Positions 1 through 13,440 of a DNA stretch of 64,000 nt are shown here, piece by piece (position 1 is the stretch's first letter; each line of letters starts with the position of its first letter). A program made the position numbers and the translations under genes. The stretch spans positions 62,001 through 126,000 of the forward strand of contig SEMN01000186.1 in assembly GCA_005408345.1 (NCBI GenBank). The letters run 5' to 3'. The notes beneath the pieces were generated by a model that was not told the origin of the DNA, did no database searches, and saw nothing but the letters and a program-made list of their open reading frames with translations. Source of the stretch: Macquaria australasica (lineage: Eukaryota; Chordata; Actinopteri; Centrarchiformes; Percichthyidae).

Positions 1-1248
1 AGGCACACACAAGAGTTAGAAAAACTGGGAACACATTCACTCGTGGTTTTAACCCTAGACAGTCACAAGGGCAAACAAGAGCTTCATTTAGCTGAATCAC
101 AAAAGTTTTTATTTAGGCTTTTTCCCCAAAAACTGAAGAAGACTGAATATGTCCATGGCATCAGCGCTAATGTATGGGTTGTATAGTGAGTGTGTGTGTG
201 TGTATGTATGCGCATATATGTGTGTGTGTGTTAATAGACCAAGACAAGGACAGGACAGCTGCAGGGTCAGACAGGCAAGCTGTAGAGGCCAAGAGGACAG
301 ATGTATAGACCACACACACACACACACACACAAACACAGGTTGTATCTTTTAGATATACTGTAAAATAAACATGAATTCAACATGGATGGTGGTGGTGAG
401 GCACCTCAGTACTATCTGTTTCATCAGTTAAGAAGAATCAACAACTATGTTTGACTAAATAAGTAAGGAATACATTCTTGGAATATGATTATGTTTGCAT
501 TTCTTTCCTTATTGAAAATGTAAATATAATCATGCATTAACCTGTATATTATTATAATTGTGCCTATGTTTTCATTCAGCCCTAAATGTATTTTAAAATA
601 AAAATAATAATAATAATGTATAATACATAATCCCCATAGTGATGATTACATTATATTTGATGTTTAGAGTCACATTTATTATATAACACTGTGCACATAT
701 GTTTTAGTACCTCTGTGACACATCCATTACATTTTTACCTACTTTGAAACCCCACTGAAGCAGAAAATGTATAGAAAACTGTGCTTTCAGAATACATTTA
801 AAATATTTTCCACTCAGGGACGGATCAAGTCGGTAAGACAAGTCTACAGGGTGACTGAGAAAAAAAGTGACTTTGATTTTACAATACTTTCTACACACAT
901 GATTTCTCTTGTTTGTTTAGTCCTTGGAAACGCATACAGACAGGTATGTGCTTATTTGTACAACACAATACACACACAAAAAAAAATAATATTGGTAATA
1001 CATTTTTGATTTTATTTTAGTGTTTGTTTTGAAATATTTAAAACTTCCACAAATCTTGAAAGTTTCTTTCTTTGTGATTGAATAATTCATGTATGCACAC
1101 ACACACACCAACTCCTGAGCCTATTTAATTTCCCTTCATATTGCTCCCCCGCCCTCTGTTCACAGCCCCTATGGGCATCCACTCTGGCGTGTGGAGCATT
1201 GCCAAGCTGCCAGGCTCTCTGTGACACCCAGGGCGGCCTTTTCCAGCA

Positions 1249-1297
<49 letters not shown>

Positions 1298-4025
1298 TAC
1301 ATTCGCTCTACTCAGCCGCATGCATTCACCCACACTCACACATTCTCTCTTTCTCACACACACACAGACTGAGACACCCTTGCTGTCCTCTCTGCGTGGT
1401 GGAAATCAAAAGGTCAGCTGGCTGAGGGCAGGGATTAGGCAAATGCATCTCATAGAGGAGACCACAGCGGACAGGGCCAAGACCACAGCTGCTCTAACCT
1501 TTCACGTCCTCACTCGCCATCCAAGTGACAACTGTTAGCCAACGGAAACTTTATTAGAATTGCAAAAGATGGTCTAGTTTTTAGATTTTGTATTTCTATC
1601 CTATATTATCCTGCTTGTAGTTAATTTACATAAGCAACTAGTAATCTACCAAAGTTCAGGGAAAGAAAGCTCCTCAAACCTACAGTGAAAAATAGGTACT
1701 TGACTGCATACTGTAGACTTGTGCAAGGGGTGAACACAGTATCACAAACACCTCTTCAATCTCAGGCAACCCAGCCCCTGAAGAGTGACAAAAGAGAGTC
1801 AAACATCTAATAAACCAAAAGGGATTGAAAAGAATTCTCAGGATTTTATGGACCAAGCGATCAAGGCAGGTCAATAATGGCCTTAGAGTGAGAAATAGGA
1901 CTCCAGTGAGGTGTTAGGCAACTATCTGCCAACACATTACCCAGAAGAACTTACATTGCTATTTTGTATATCAAAGCTCCCTTTGGCAATCAAAAATCAC
2001 TTCATGCAGGTTTAAACTCATCTCTGTTATTTTCTACTGTAAACTTTTTTTTTGTATTCTACTCCAGTGCGCAGAGTGTGAGAGTATTATTTCACAACAC
2101 TGTTATATCATCTCATGACACAAGTTTAATTTATCCTTGAGGTGTCGGAGCACTGCAAGTGGATACACGTCAGCGCTCTGTAGAAATGTGCAGTTAGATA
2201 GTGTTGTTTCACTGAGGCACTTTACTTTGTTTATTCCCACTAATAAACATTCACTGAGTCATACTGCCACTTTCTCACTAAAGCCGTCTCACACTTTCAC
2301 TTCATTCCCCCAACGTCTACAAATCAACATGCCTCTTTTAATGAACAGTATCAGTCCATATGCAGCAAATCCATGTTTGCCATGCTACGACACGTCTCCT
2401 TGGAGTTGTGCTGACATGCCATCTAGCTGTGTGCGCACAAAACGCTGCCCTGCAGGGCCTGAAATCGGACTGACTGCACTCTACAACTACCACCACGCCA
2501 ATATGAACCAAACAAACACCAAGGCTTAAAAATCCATTTGGGATGTAGCTGAGGCTTTTCAACATATTCTTGTTGAGTGAACTGTACCTCAGTGTGTAAT
2601 AAAAACACAGACATTCCTTTCTCTATAGACAACATACGTGTGCACAGGTTCGTTTCTGTTTTATATGCGCCTGCCTGCATGCATACACACAGGTGCATTC
2701 AAGGATAATTGTGCGTGCATGTTAAGTGTGCACAGACTCGATGGTGGAACCTAATTGGCAGCGTGTAGCTGTTCTCTAAGGAAGTGTGAGCTCCAGCTTG
2801 TCAGAGTAATCGCCATCATTATGCCACTTTCTCCTGACAGCCTTCTTTTAACCACTCAAGCATGTGTGTGAGCATTTGTTTGTTACATCGTGGGCACACA
2901 AAGAAAAGAGCTCATTGAAGAAGGCACCATGCTGGCTGACTCTTAACAGAATAACAGAAGAAGAACCACAAATACAAACACATGCAGTTTTGACTGCATC
3001 AAAGGAGAACTGAGGAGAAGTTTAATGATAAATGTAATACAGAAAATGAATAAAAAAGTATTTTCAGGTCATCGAATCTGCAAACTAAGCATGCTGTGTA
3101 TGACATCCTGTTATTGTTTTGGCTTAAGGGATACTGTAGCACCGTCAGAGAGAATCCATCTTGCTACTTGCTTCGTTCTACATTTTGTGTTGTTGCTGCC
3201 TAAAGTGAAAATGTTTTCAATAGTTACCATCTGATCTTTCTTTACTGAATTCAGTACTGAGTCAATAACTGTTCTGAACATTTGGAAGCAATTACAGCCT
3301 CAAGTCCTCTCGGATACATCTGTGTCAGTTTAGTTTTATCCAAATCTAACATGAAGCCATAATCAAGCTCAAGGTAAGGCTGGATGGGAACAGCTAAGCT
3401 AATCTTTACATCATACTAACCTTGACCAACCTTTTCTCATAAAAAGAAAAACAAAATCGCTTTTTATATGCAATTATTTAGCGTTAGCAACACATGTTTT
3501 CAACCTTTTACAGTTTTATACAACACCTACCCATGGCAACTAAAGCAGAATTAAGTTGTGGTTAGGTTGAGGCGTGTAGAACCACCTTGTTATGGTAAGG
3601 GGAAGTTGTTGTGGTTACATTTGCCCCATCCATCTTGGGGTCCACACTTACTTCTCACTGTGCTATCGTGACACTACCTCTGGCACTGGCACTAAATGTT
3701 GCCAGTGACGGTAAATTGCTATTGCAAATTAGCTGCATATGGACGTAATTTGTGGGAGACAAGGTTAGGGTTAACAACACAAAATAACATTAGAAATGCT
3801 GGGAAAAGTCAAGGGAAATGAACTCTTTCTGAAGGGACTCAGATCGATTTTTTTTTTCTAAATTGGAGAGAGAAACAACATGAGAGCAAAGATCCTGCCA
3901 TTGTAGCTGTTGTTCTGAGTGTTTTTTGAGTGTTTTTCTCCTCTTAGTTGCAGATGAACAATGAAACTTTTGGACTGTTTTTGTTAAATGTTGATTTAAA
4001 TGTGTGACCTCTATGTCAGACTCAC
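1..4025. other. Intron 3 of septin 9 (partial), no coding sequence seen
   Basis: The intron starts at the GTGAGT donor (4025) and runs off the left edge. It holds (CA/GT)n runs at 190-230, 310-332 and 1255-1295, AT-rich stretches at 480-720, and otherwise unremarkable unique-looking sequence. I looked for the next septin exon (P-loop, G3 DTPG) on the minus strand and did not find it. Confidence 0.7.
1255..1295 (+). repeat. (CA)n microsatellite, 41 bp
   Basis: A pure CA tract within a CACA-rich stretch that continues to about 1366 with interruptions. Confidence 0.97.
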
Positions 4026-4211
4026 CCACAACCATGATGTTGAGCTCGAAGCCCTGCTTCATGGCCTTCCTCCTCATCTGCTCCAGGATGGCATCGATGC
4101 CCACGTAGCTGAAGTCGCTGCCATGGGTCTTCTCCCCCTTACCTTGTGGGTTGGGGTGGTGGGGCTTGGCAGACTCAGACATGTTGCTGTGGCTCAGATT
4201 GACCTCTGACC
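4026..4211 (-). CDS. sept9: Septin 9 exon 3: linker, polybasic helix and start of GTPase domain
   Basis: 186 nt with an acceptor after a long pyrimidine tract (CATCCCTCAG|GGTCAG) and a donor at GTGG|GTGAGT. The codon shared with exon 2 is CGG (Arg). Residues 237-266 are a variable linker (SEVNLSHSNMSES...). Residues 267-298 read SDFSYVGIDAILEQMRRK then AMKQGFELNIMVVG, nearly identical to mammalian septin 9 just before the P-loop. QMRRKAMKQG is the polybasic region that contacts membrane phosphoinositides. The exon stops at the first Gly of the GxxGxGKS loop, so the nucleotide-binding residues must be encoded left of this window. Met246 (4184-4182) has A at -3 and matches the position of the start Met of human isoform v5, so a short isoform could start here. 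Reading past the donor (3790-4025) gives unrelated sequence. Confidence 0.97.
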
Positions 4212-7200
4212 CTGAGGGATGCAGATTCAAGAGAAAAGAAATAAAAAGAGATATTAATTTATGTCTTAGTTTTCCATGTTTTGATTCCAGGTTCAATATA
4301 CAAGCGCAAAGCATGATTTTTATGAAGGTAAGTGTCTAAAGTGTACAAATTGGTAATAAAAATGTTGGCAGTGCATGACTCAGTACACAAATGCAGGTGA
4401 AATCATATTAACTGCAGAGAACACCAAGTTCAGTGTGAAGGCCATAGAAGATACTGATCTAAGCAGTTCATTTCCTGTGTGAAACAGGATACACCAGACT
4501 GAAAATTCACATTTATGAGCACCCGCTTTCATACAAGACGACACTGAAAGGTGATAACCTGTCATTTACACTATCTGCCAAAAACCCAACATGTGCAGAT
4601 GTGCATGCACACGTAAAACAACAAGATAAAATTTCCCCTAAACATTCTACAAAGAATTATCATTTTCCCAGTGGTCCTTACTCCAGTGCATACACTCAAC
4701 TGTAAAACTAACCAATAAATCATATGCGAACAGGCACACATCTGTTCCTTAATGTTGCATAAAGTTCGACTAGCAATCACCTCATGTTAGCAGCACAGCC
4801 CACAAGAGAAATTTGGACTTTTCAGAAAAAATATCTGGAAGTTGTAACCAAAGTGAAGCAGCACAGCTGTAGATTAGAGGTGAATTTCATAATCATAAAG
4901 GAATTAGGAAGACAAAATGGACAGACCTTGATGGGAGAAAGCGCTGCCAACTACAAATCACGGCTTACCTCACTTTAAGGAAGATCAATTGCTAGAAGAA
5001 GAAGCCTGTGTGCCAAGGCACCACTGCAACGAGCAAACTAAAACACAGCTCAACTCTGCCAAATGCGCTAGTATGTGCTTGCAGCAGCAGAGACTCGCAC
5101 TCTTCTTAATGTAGGAGGAGACACCGTTTCCTGCACTGTGACAGAAACTTGTGGTATTGTCTGTGTGAGGTTTGCAGTCACAGACACTACAAACCACAGA
5201 CACATATTACTGAAGCTTAATGGAGACAGCCATCCTGATTATCACCCCCCCCTCTCTCTCTGGGTGAGCAGCCTGCATGCAGACAGGTAGCCTACAGTAT
5301 ACGTAGCTGTAATAGTTCAGATTTTTTTGGGGGGGTCTATCATTTTTTCTAAAATAGAAGAAAGTTCAAAGCACTAGCATTTGTGAGCTTTTTTGCTGAA
5401 GGCAACATTGTGCGTGTTGGTGATATGAATATAAATGAAGCACAAATAACAGTGGAACATTTTCTGATATCCAACTCTCCTGCTCAAAGTTTTGCCTTCC
5501 TGGGCCCTTAGATAAGACGGAAAGTGTGAGACGGCCATCATTTTGGACCATCAACAGGCTCCAACATTCAATTGTCAGACGGTCTAATGGTTATGTGATG
5601 AACTGTGCTGTGATACTACATGTGGCTTGGCTAAAACTCAATAAATCCATTGCTAAAATCTTGGGAAAATAAGAAAAATCTACCCCCTCCTGTGCCCATC
5701 ATCAGTCAGTAAATGGATCAGTATACAACCAAAGAGGCAATTTCCCTTTATGTTAGGAGATTCATTTCATCACTAAAAAAGCAGTCCTGACATTCAGGAG
5801 TGCAGTTCAATCCATGCTGTAAATGTGAACCCTCTGTTAATACCTCATCACGATGAGCTGATTTAGTGCTGCATCGCTCTCCTCAAGAAACCCGACACAG
5901 AAATGCAGCGTCTTGGAAGTGATACATTAATCCTGAGGTATTTGGATCAATTTATCTTTAGCCTGTGAGATGGGTTTGCAATTGTTTGCATAGTGTCACA
6001 AAGAGTTGTTTGACCAACCCTGCACTGAACTCTATTATACTGAGCCCGACTGCATCAGTAGCCTCTGGAGTGACAGAATGCAGATTAGCTCAAATGACTT
6101 ACTCCAGGTCTGCAGTCAACCTGCCTCCTGGGCACCGTGACCATGCCAGCCCTGGGCCATCTGCTGGCTTACATGGCTGCTCTCCAAGTATAGACCAGCA
6201 GTCACACTCTAGCAGGCGTAGCAGCAAGAACTGGCAAATGCGAGACACACGTGAATGCAACAGAAAAAGGAAGAACAAAACGGCAGTGCCAGGAGAGTCG
6301 AAAATGTTACCCAGCCTGACAACCACCCTGCTGCTTTGATATTCACTTCTCTTTCTCATGTAGCCCAACTGAGCGTTTTCATTTTCATTAGCACTGCTTC
6401 CTAATGATACTCCTTTCATTCCCAGGTCTAGGGATGAGCTGGCCGTTAGCAATCGTTCTTTCACTGCCTTTTTACATAATTACTTATGTGCCGGAGTGAC
6501 AGTTCTGCCATTTGCATCAGCCTCTAAAGTGTCTCTTCATGAGTCAGATCTGCTTTCGAGCGTTATGATGCTCCACAGAAGAAAGCGTTAATAACCTATG
6601 CCACAGCAAACTACATTTCTGGATGAGTAACCTCATTAAAAATGAACAGAGACATACGGTATGACTCAGATCACGACTCTGTGGCCTCAGCTGCTGAATC
6701 CAAACCGTTCTCAAACAAGACAGACATAACGGATGCAGCGAAATAGAACAATGTATCAGACACGTGAGACTTCACTGGAATAAAATTCCTTTGAGGAGCG
6801 CCGTTTTATTTAACTGAAGCCAAAAAAAGCCACAGTGAGCCAGTGGGGTGCACAGTTCATTCAAATGTAAAATATGGGAATCCGACCGGTGCAGAGGACC
6901 AGACAGGTGCATCGATGAACCTAAACTGACCCCTCAATGAGAAAACACATCAACATATTTGGCCTGCTATTATCTCCCTTCATCAATACAAAGTCTCCAA
7001 ATGAAAACAGCATTTATTAAAGTGCACATAGATGTCATGTGTGAAGGCAGAGGATTTTTTTATTTTTTTTTGCCTCGTCACATGCAAAAGCAGCACTATA
7101 GGATTAGCTGATCTGAGAGCTTTGTTTAATGAATAGAGATGAGTTCAGGCTTTTTCTTTGCGTGAACAGATAGATCCCATCAAAGGGATGACTCTAGTAC

Positions 7201-7504
7201 TTTGTCTTCAAATGAGGGCACTTATTGAGCAGTTGAATGGGGGCTGTTTCAAGTTGTATAACTGTCATTTAAATATATGTCTCCTTACATTTCTGAAGCA
7301 ATATTCTTTGAAAGACCATTGGTGTTGCCTTATTGATGAAAAGTGGCTGTATCTCACTCATACAGTACTCTCTATAAAATGAGTTTCTGTCATGTGTTCA
7401 GTGTGCATTATGGTACTTACGGTTTAATTTCCTGTTTGTCACTGAGGGTTTCACAGCAGACAAAAACCACAGCATTTACATCCGCACTAAAACACATTTG
7501 TAGC

Positions 7505-7900
7505 TTAAAGGGGTACATCACCAAATATACACATGAATGTCATTGTACTCGTCAGGAGGAGTGCTGTTCAGCTTGTATGATGTTTCGGAGAAAACGACCA
7601 GCTTGAGCTTGGAGACATTGATTTTTTTTTTAACAGAAAGCCTGCGTTACAAACTTGGGGCATGGAGTTTGAAAGACGACGACATTTAGCAGGTAGGGAG
7701 GAAGATTTAATGAGAAATGCTACCAAGCTGCATTGTGGGAATTGTAGGATCTAGTGTTTTTGGATCATGACCCATACTAGGGACTAAAAGTCAGGATATC
7801 TCGACCTCTGCTGCTTCCATTTTGACCATTCTTTTTCAAATCTGTCTCCCAAATTTATGGAAATACAATACTAAAATCACTGGACTTTAATGAATTTTTA
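7505..7900 (+). repeat. Possible interspersed repeat
   Basis: It contains GCTGCATTGTGGGAATTGTAGG and GACCCATACTAGGGACTAAAAG, motifs that resemble a recurrent fish repeat. No second copy was noticed inside this window, so support is weak. Confidence 0.3.
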
Positions 7901-10900
7901 TTCTTTTATTTTGTTTCCCAGGGGCTATTTTCCATCTTTATCCCTTTTGATGCCCTATGTATTGTACAGTACCAGTGCATAGTAAGGTAAAATAAGTAAT
8001 TTCTGTGCATCAGTGTCATTATTATCTCTGGATAAGCCTCTGAAAGGCTGCACAAATCCTGTGACAATAAATCTCTCAGTTGTAACCATTACATTATTTT
8101 AGGCAGGACAAAAGTGATAAACTGCGCAGTCTTGAAGTGAGAGAGTACTCAACAGATTTCTTGGAAATCATTATAGCACAACACAGCGGAATAGCTCAGC
8201 GGAGACCAGAAAACAGCATTCTTGTCTGGCCTCAACCTTCACAGGAAAGTAATACATCATGTTAATATTTCAAAAAGTATGTAACATGCAAACAATTAGA
8301 CAACATATATCAGTAACCACCATCCTGAAGCATCAAACCCACTTTGTTCCTTCCTTAATCTGACCTGTAATCTAACCCTCCTGGAAAACTAACACAGTGT
8401 TTAGCCTTCAATCAGATACAATTTTCTATTTTGCTGTAACAGAGAATCCCCTTCCCACTCCAGCCTCACACATAACTCAACACTCCCCTCTCTCAAGCCC
8501 GTCATTAAAATCCCATCAGGCACATCACATCCAACCCTACATTTAAAATTCACCGAGTGAAACTTGAATGTGCCAGCGCCAGAAACAAAGCTTTCATTGT
8601 CTTCTTGAGAAGCTTCCTAAAAAAACAATCTCAGTTCCCCTCCATCCACAAGCGCCACTTCACCTCTTTTCAGCCCTGCTTTAAATTATATGAGAAAGTA
8701 GGTTTTTGTATGTTATTGTTTAACTCCAGCCCTGACAATATCAGCATGGTAAATATCCTGCAGAAAGGGAAAGAAAACAGGAGTGAAGGAGACAAAAGAA
8801 ATCAAGGCATGCACAACGTGTAATTAGCAGATCAGCCAAACTGTTAAAATGGTGCAGATGATGACTGATGCTCTACATAAGAAACTGGCCCATGTGGGAG
8901 AATTTTAAAGTTGACCATAATTTGTTTTCAGTTCTGGATTCAAACAGCTCACCTCACCTCACAAATTTTGCCTGCAGTTTTAATGTGCATGCCGATGTTT
9001 TCCTCTGCCTCCAAGATGAATTGTGTGGAAAATCCTGCCGCTGTCATGCAGGATACAGTTGCAAGGAAATGAGACGGGAATTGAAATTTGGTGCAATGAG
9101 ACACACCTGAATGCCAAATCAGTAATCAAATGGAGAGATTCAGTCTTTCAAACTTAACAAAGCAGAGGTGAAACTTAGTTTTTGAGTAAATCTACCAAAC
9201 TTCACATTATGTCCAAGTCTTAATCACAAAGTGGGCCTGCACCGAGGACAAGGCTCCCCTGAATGTTATTTTGTCGAGTTGGACATGAGTAAGGTTGTTC
9301 ACTATAAATTAAACCTTTTAACTTCTAGTGAACAATACTACCCTTTGTTGAAAAGTTCTGTGGGGCTCCTAAATCTTGATTTTTACTTTTTATATGTAAC
9401 TCACTGATAAAGCCCTTTTTATAACTTTATATTACACTTAAACAATGTCGTCTACAAATGCAGTGTTTCTAGTGATGCTTGCAGCCGAACAAGGTACTTG
9501 GTTTTCTTCTCTTCCCTGCCTTCAGTCTCTAAGCATATGTTAAAAATCTGTCCAGTCACTCCTTAGGGGGTTGCGCTTTGGGAAAAGAAGGTATCATGTC
9601 TGTTCTTCCACTCACACACCATTACTGACAGCTCTTGAACACTGTCTGCTATTTGAAAGCCGTGTTATTTTTTTGAAAAAAACATGGTTCCCATGAGTAA
9701 AACCCCTAAATCTCTTCCCTGGTGCAGTTCAGCTGCATATTTCCCTTTCCTGAGTGTGTCTGTGTGTGTCTATGTAAGTGTGTTTCTCTGTCCTCTATTT
9801 GTCCTCTCTTTTTTAAACCGGAGATGACATTTCCACCGGCCCTTTGGTGGCTCCCTCTAAAGAGGAAGAGATCATTAAGTTTTGTGCCGTCAGGATGAGA
9901 TGGATGGAGGGTCCAGAAAGAAGAAGGCAGCACGAGAAGTTGACTGACAAGTCATAAGTGTTTCACATGAATAGAGGATTAACAAATGCACAATTTAATA
10001 TCATCTAAAGATTTTATGGAGTAGTTTTATGAGTACGGTCAGGTAAAGAATGAGCTTGAGTCTCAAATGAGAAATATACCATGTCGTCTTGGGACACAAG
10101 CACATTAAAACACATCGCTACCCTTTCCAGTGCTATACTAATTGCTTATTTTCCTGATAATGAGTAATGGCACTAATACATTTAGTGGAACGCAGTATGA
10201 GACAATAATGGCTTACCCCCAACTGTGATACAATCTGTTATGCAGAGTATATAGATGGCTTAAACCCACAGTGCATTTGAGTGCAGTGCAGGTGTGACGT
10301 GCTGTACTCAGAGACAAAAGTTCAGATGGTAAAAGCTATAAGTCTATGTTTCACAGGGAGAGCTCTATTCAAAAACAAGACATCTGCCATAAAAATGATA
10401 GCTGGGTAAAAAATAAACTCCTCTGTCATGTTAGTAAGTCATTGGATCAGATGTTAGCATTCTGAAAGGCTTCCAGACTGAACAACATTTGCACAAAAAA
10501 AAAAGCCCTAATGCTGCACTACACTTGGGGAAGCAGAAGACAAAGTAATGTAAAAATGTCATACGAAACAACTTTGAAGCCAATTAGCAGCATTTGTCAG
10601 CTACAGTATATTGAGTCCTGGCAATTGCATTTTGCTATGCCTGTCTTTAAATAAACACAAGACAAGACTTTAAATAATCTGTGCCCACATCACAGCTGCA
10701 CTGGTCAAAGAACTGTATTCATGTTGGGGACTACAGTCAAAATAATGACAGCATAGGCCAAACACAGGAACAGCAACCACAAGTTTAAACTGACAAGAAG
10801 AATATGACACTATATTGTGGCAGCGATCAGAGTCTTGATTTACTGTGCTAGCTGAAAAATGTCCTTTTCCCTTCAACGTCCTTTTCCAAGAGGCGTTAAT

Positions 10901-12839
10901 ATTATTTTGTCTACACGCTGTAACGGTCTGATATTGGGCCAACCACAATTCCAAAGTCTTTCTTAAATCTCTATGAAAGCATTTGCCAGTTTTTGCCTGC
11001 TGCGGTGACTTCAATGTCAAGCGTACGCAAGTTTCTAAAAGGAGCACAGGTCTCTAGCTTAATGCTACACTGCGTTCTGTTTGAGGAAGATAACATGACG
11101 GTGTGTTTACAGTAGGTAGTGAAAGAGTGAGGTCGACAGAAGGGAGCTGGGGAGGATAGAGGAGGTTCTCACTGGGCTGTCACCCACATCCAAGAGGAAA
11201 TCCCTCTCACTCCATCCCTCATCCGTACCTTGAAAGCAAAAGGAATGTGGCAATTAAAAATCCTGACATGTTTCTCCATAATAACAACTCCCTGCCGCGT
11301 AAGACGCTGAGGTTCAGTGAGGTCGATGACGGCTACAGCTGACACAAACAGACATCGGCACTTCAGAAGAGGTCTGAAGAATGCCACTGGCCCACTTCAT
11401 CTTTCCGCCTTGTCACTTGTGCCGGCCCACTGAGAATGCGACCCCTGGCCTAATGTGGGGCAAAGCAGATGGTGTTGCTCGGTGTTGAAACACAGCTCTC
11501 CACACGGAAACTTCTGGTAGTGTAGATAATGACCTGTCCCAAAACACCTCAAAAAGACTGAAAGGGTGAGAAGAGATGGAGAGAAAGAGCTGTAGATGGA
11601 GGGTCATAGAGGTAAAGGGCACGGCCAGGGGGAGATGAGATAAATGCTACAATAACAGCGACTGGCTGAAAAACACAACAAGAGTGAGCACGGTTTGGAT
11701 CGATAGCTGTAAGCAGAGACTGAGAAAATGAGAAAGCAAAGCCCAACACAGCGGGGCAGTCATTGTGGTGCTGAGTATAACTGTGAGAGTCTGCTGTTCT
11801 GGGCAGCTCTCAGTACTGTAGGCTAACTGACCACGGCCGTAACTCAAAGCCCAAACATTTCTGAGAAACATGGAAGGGGAACAAGGAGGGTCCAGCCGCA
11901 GACCCATCCACAGCTGCAGTAGGGGAACTGGTACAGGGTTATGGACAAACAGAGCCCATGCTGCTGTAAATCACAACCACCAAGTATGAAGTGGGAGAGG
12001 GGCTGGCTGGTTTGAATATTTCAGCGCTGGATGCTGCGTAGCGCTTAATGAGAAGCATCACACTGTTCAGAGCCGACTTCTGCATTTGAAGACGGTTCTT
12101 TTTTTCTCTGAGTCACACCAGTAAGCTGTCCATAAAACATACCGCTCATTAGGTCTCTTCATTAGTTCATTTTACAACCAAGTGTATGAAACCAAGTGCG
12201 AATAGAATCAGAGGAAGAAATTCAAGAGATACAAGAATGAGTGGCCCAAACTATTATATCAAGAGTGTGCAAAATAGTGACATTAATATGTTTTAATAAG
12301 TTATCATTTTTTTCTAATGTAAATAACCATGTGGTGTTTGTGCAAGCCAGAGACCAAATTCTGTAAATTCCCATTATCATCCTAGAATCAAAAACCCTGT
12401 GACGGATAACCCATAATGCCTTGAGGCATAATACTGCCACAGCGCAGTAGATGAGAACACCACAGACCTCCACCCCTCCAGTGCTGGCAGGCCCACAACC
12501 TGTCACCTCTGACAGGACATGACATGTCTGACTTCCTCCCTTCTGTGAGCTAGAGTGATACACAGTACAAGACAACTGTTAGAAATGTGTTTCCTTGTGA
12601 CTTACTATTGTATTTTACAAAAAGACTGCTAGTTCATCATTTTCTACTTCAATGTGCTGATGACCAAAAAGAGTTACATTACATAAGATCTCTATTATTC
12701 ACTTGCTGATGGAACAGGAAAAGAAGACATGACGATACACACGGATAAAATTAGCTAGAGGACTATAAAGACATATTGTAATGTGGGAAAGAATAATTTC
12801 AAACAAACAGTCTGGTTGTTTACTGTAAAACATGTTCAC

Positions 12840-13440
12840 GCCTCTTTTCCTCTCAGCTCCGCTGCCTTCAGGGCAAATTCTTTGGTCAAAAACATGGGCG
12901 AAAAGTGCACTGAACTTTCCAACATGAGGGGAACAACAGATTCATTCTATACGGGGTAAATTTCCCTTTGAAGAATCAGGTTTGAAATCTTTGCACCTGC
13001 AGCATTTAAGGTTTCCTGAAAATGATATCGCTGACGGGACAAGGCGGGATAATACCAGGTGTTTAATCGCAGCAAGAATAAACTTCTGTGTGAATTTAAT
13101 TCACGCCGCTGGTCCTAAACAACCCTAATGAAGTGTTTATCTGTGGTTGATTGAATTACTTATTATCAGCGAGCTAATGTGATTAGCAACAACACGCAAA
13201 CAATGGCTGAGCGGCTTTAACTGGCGCCTATTGTGAAGCATATTGCAATAATGCTTTATGTAAATCAGATATGAGGCAGCATTAGGAATTTGTGGAATCA
13301 AATGTATTGTGTGCTAAGCTCCAGCACACTGACACTGCAGGCTGACTACTGTGGGAAAATAAATCCAAATTAATTTCTTAATTCAATACTGCTCTGTTAG
13401 TACTGTGTCACTGTTACAGTGACTTAAGGGTAGCACCCAA
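12840..13440. promoter_or_regulatory. Candidate conserved non-coding element / enhancer
   Basis: This is a repeat-free block with the texture of a developmental enhancer: TTAATTTCTTAATT, CTAATGTGATTAGC, TATTGCAATAATG, TATGTAAATC (octamer-like) and GTGTTTATCTG (forkhead-like) close together, without microsatellites. It lies in intron 2. There is no coding potential. The call rests on composition and motif density only. Confidence 0.3.

Noticed and set aside
3790..4025. Continuation of the exon 3 open frame
   Set aside because: It is intron read-through after GTGAGT. It departs from the septin sequence exactly at the P-loop Gly.
1..4025. Possible next septin exon (P-loop and switch regions)
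   Set aside because: No GxxGxGKS or DTPG coding segment with splice sites is visible on the minus strand, so the exon must lie outside the window.
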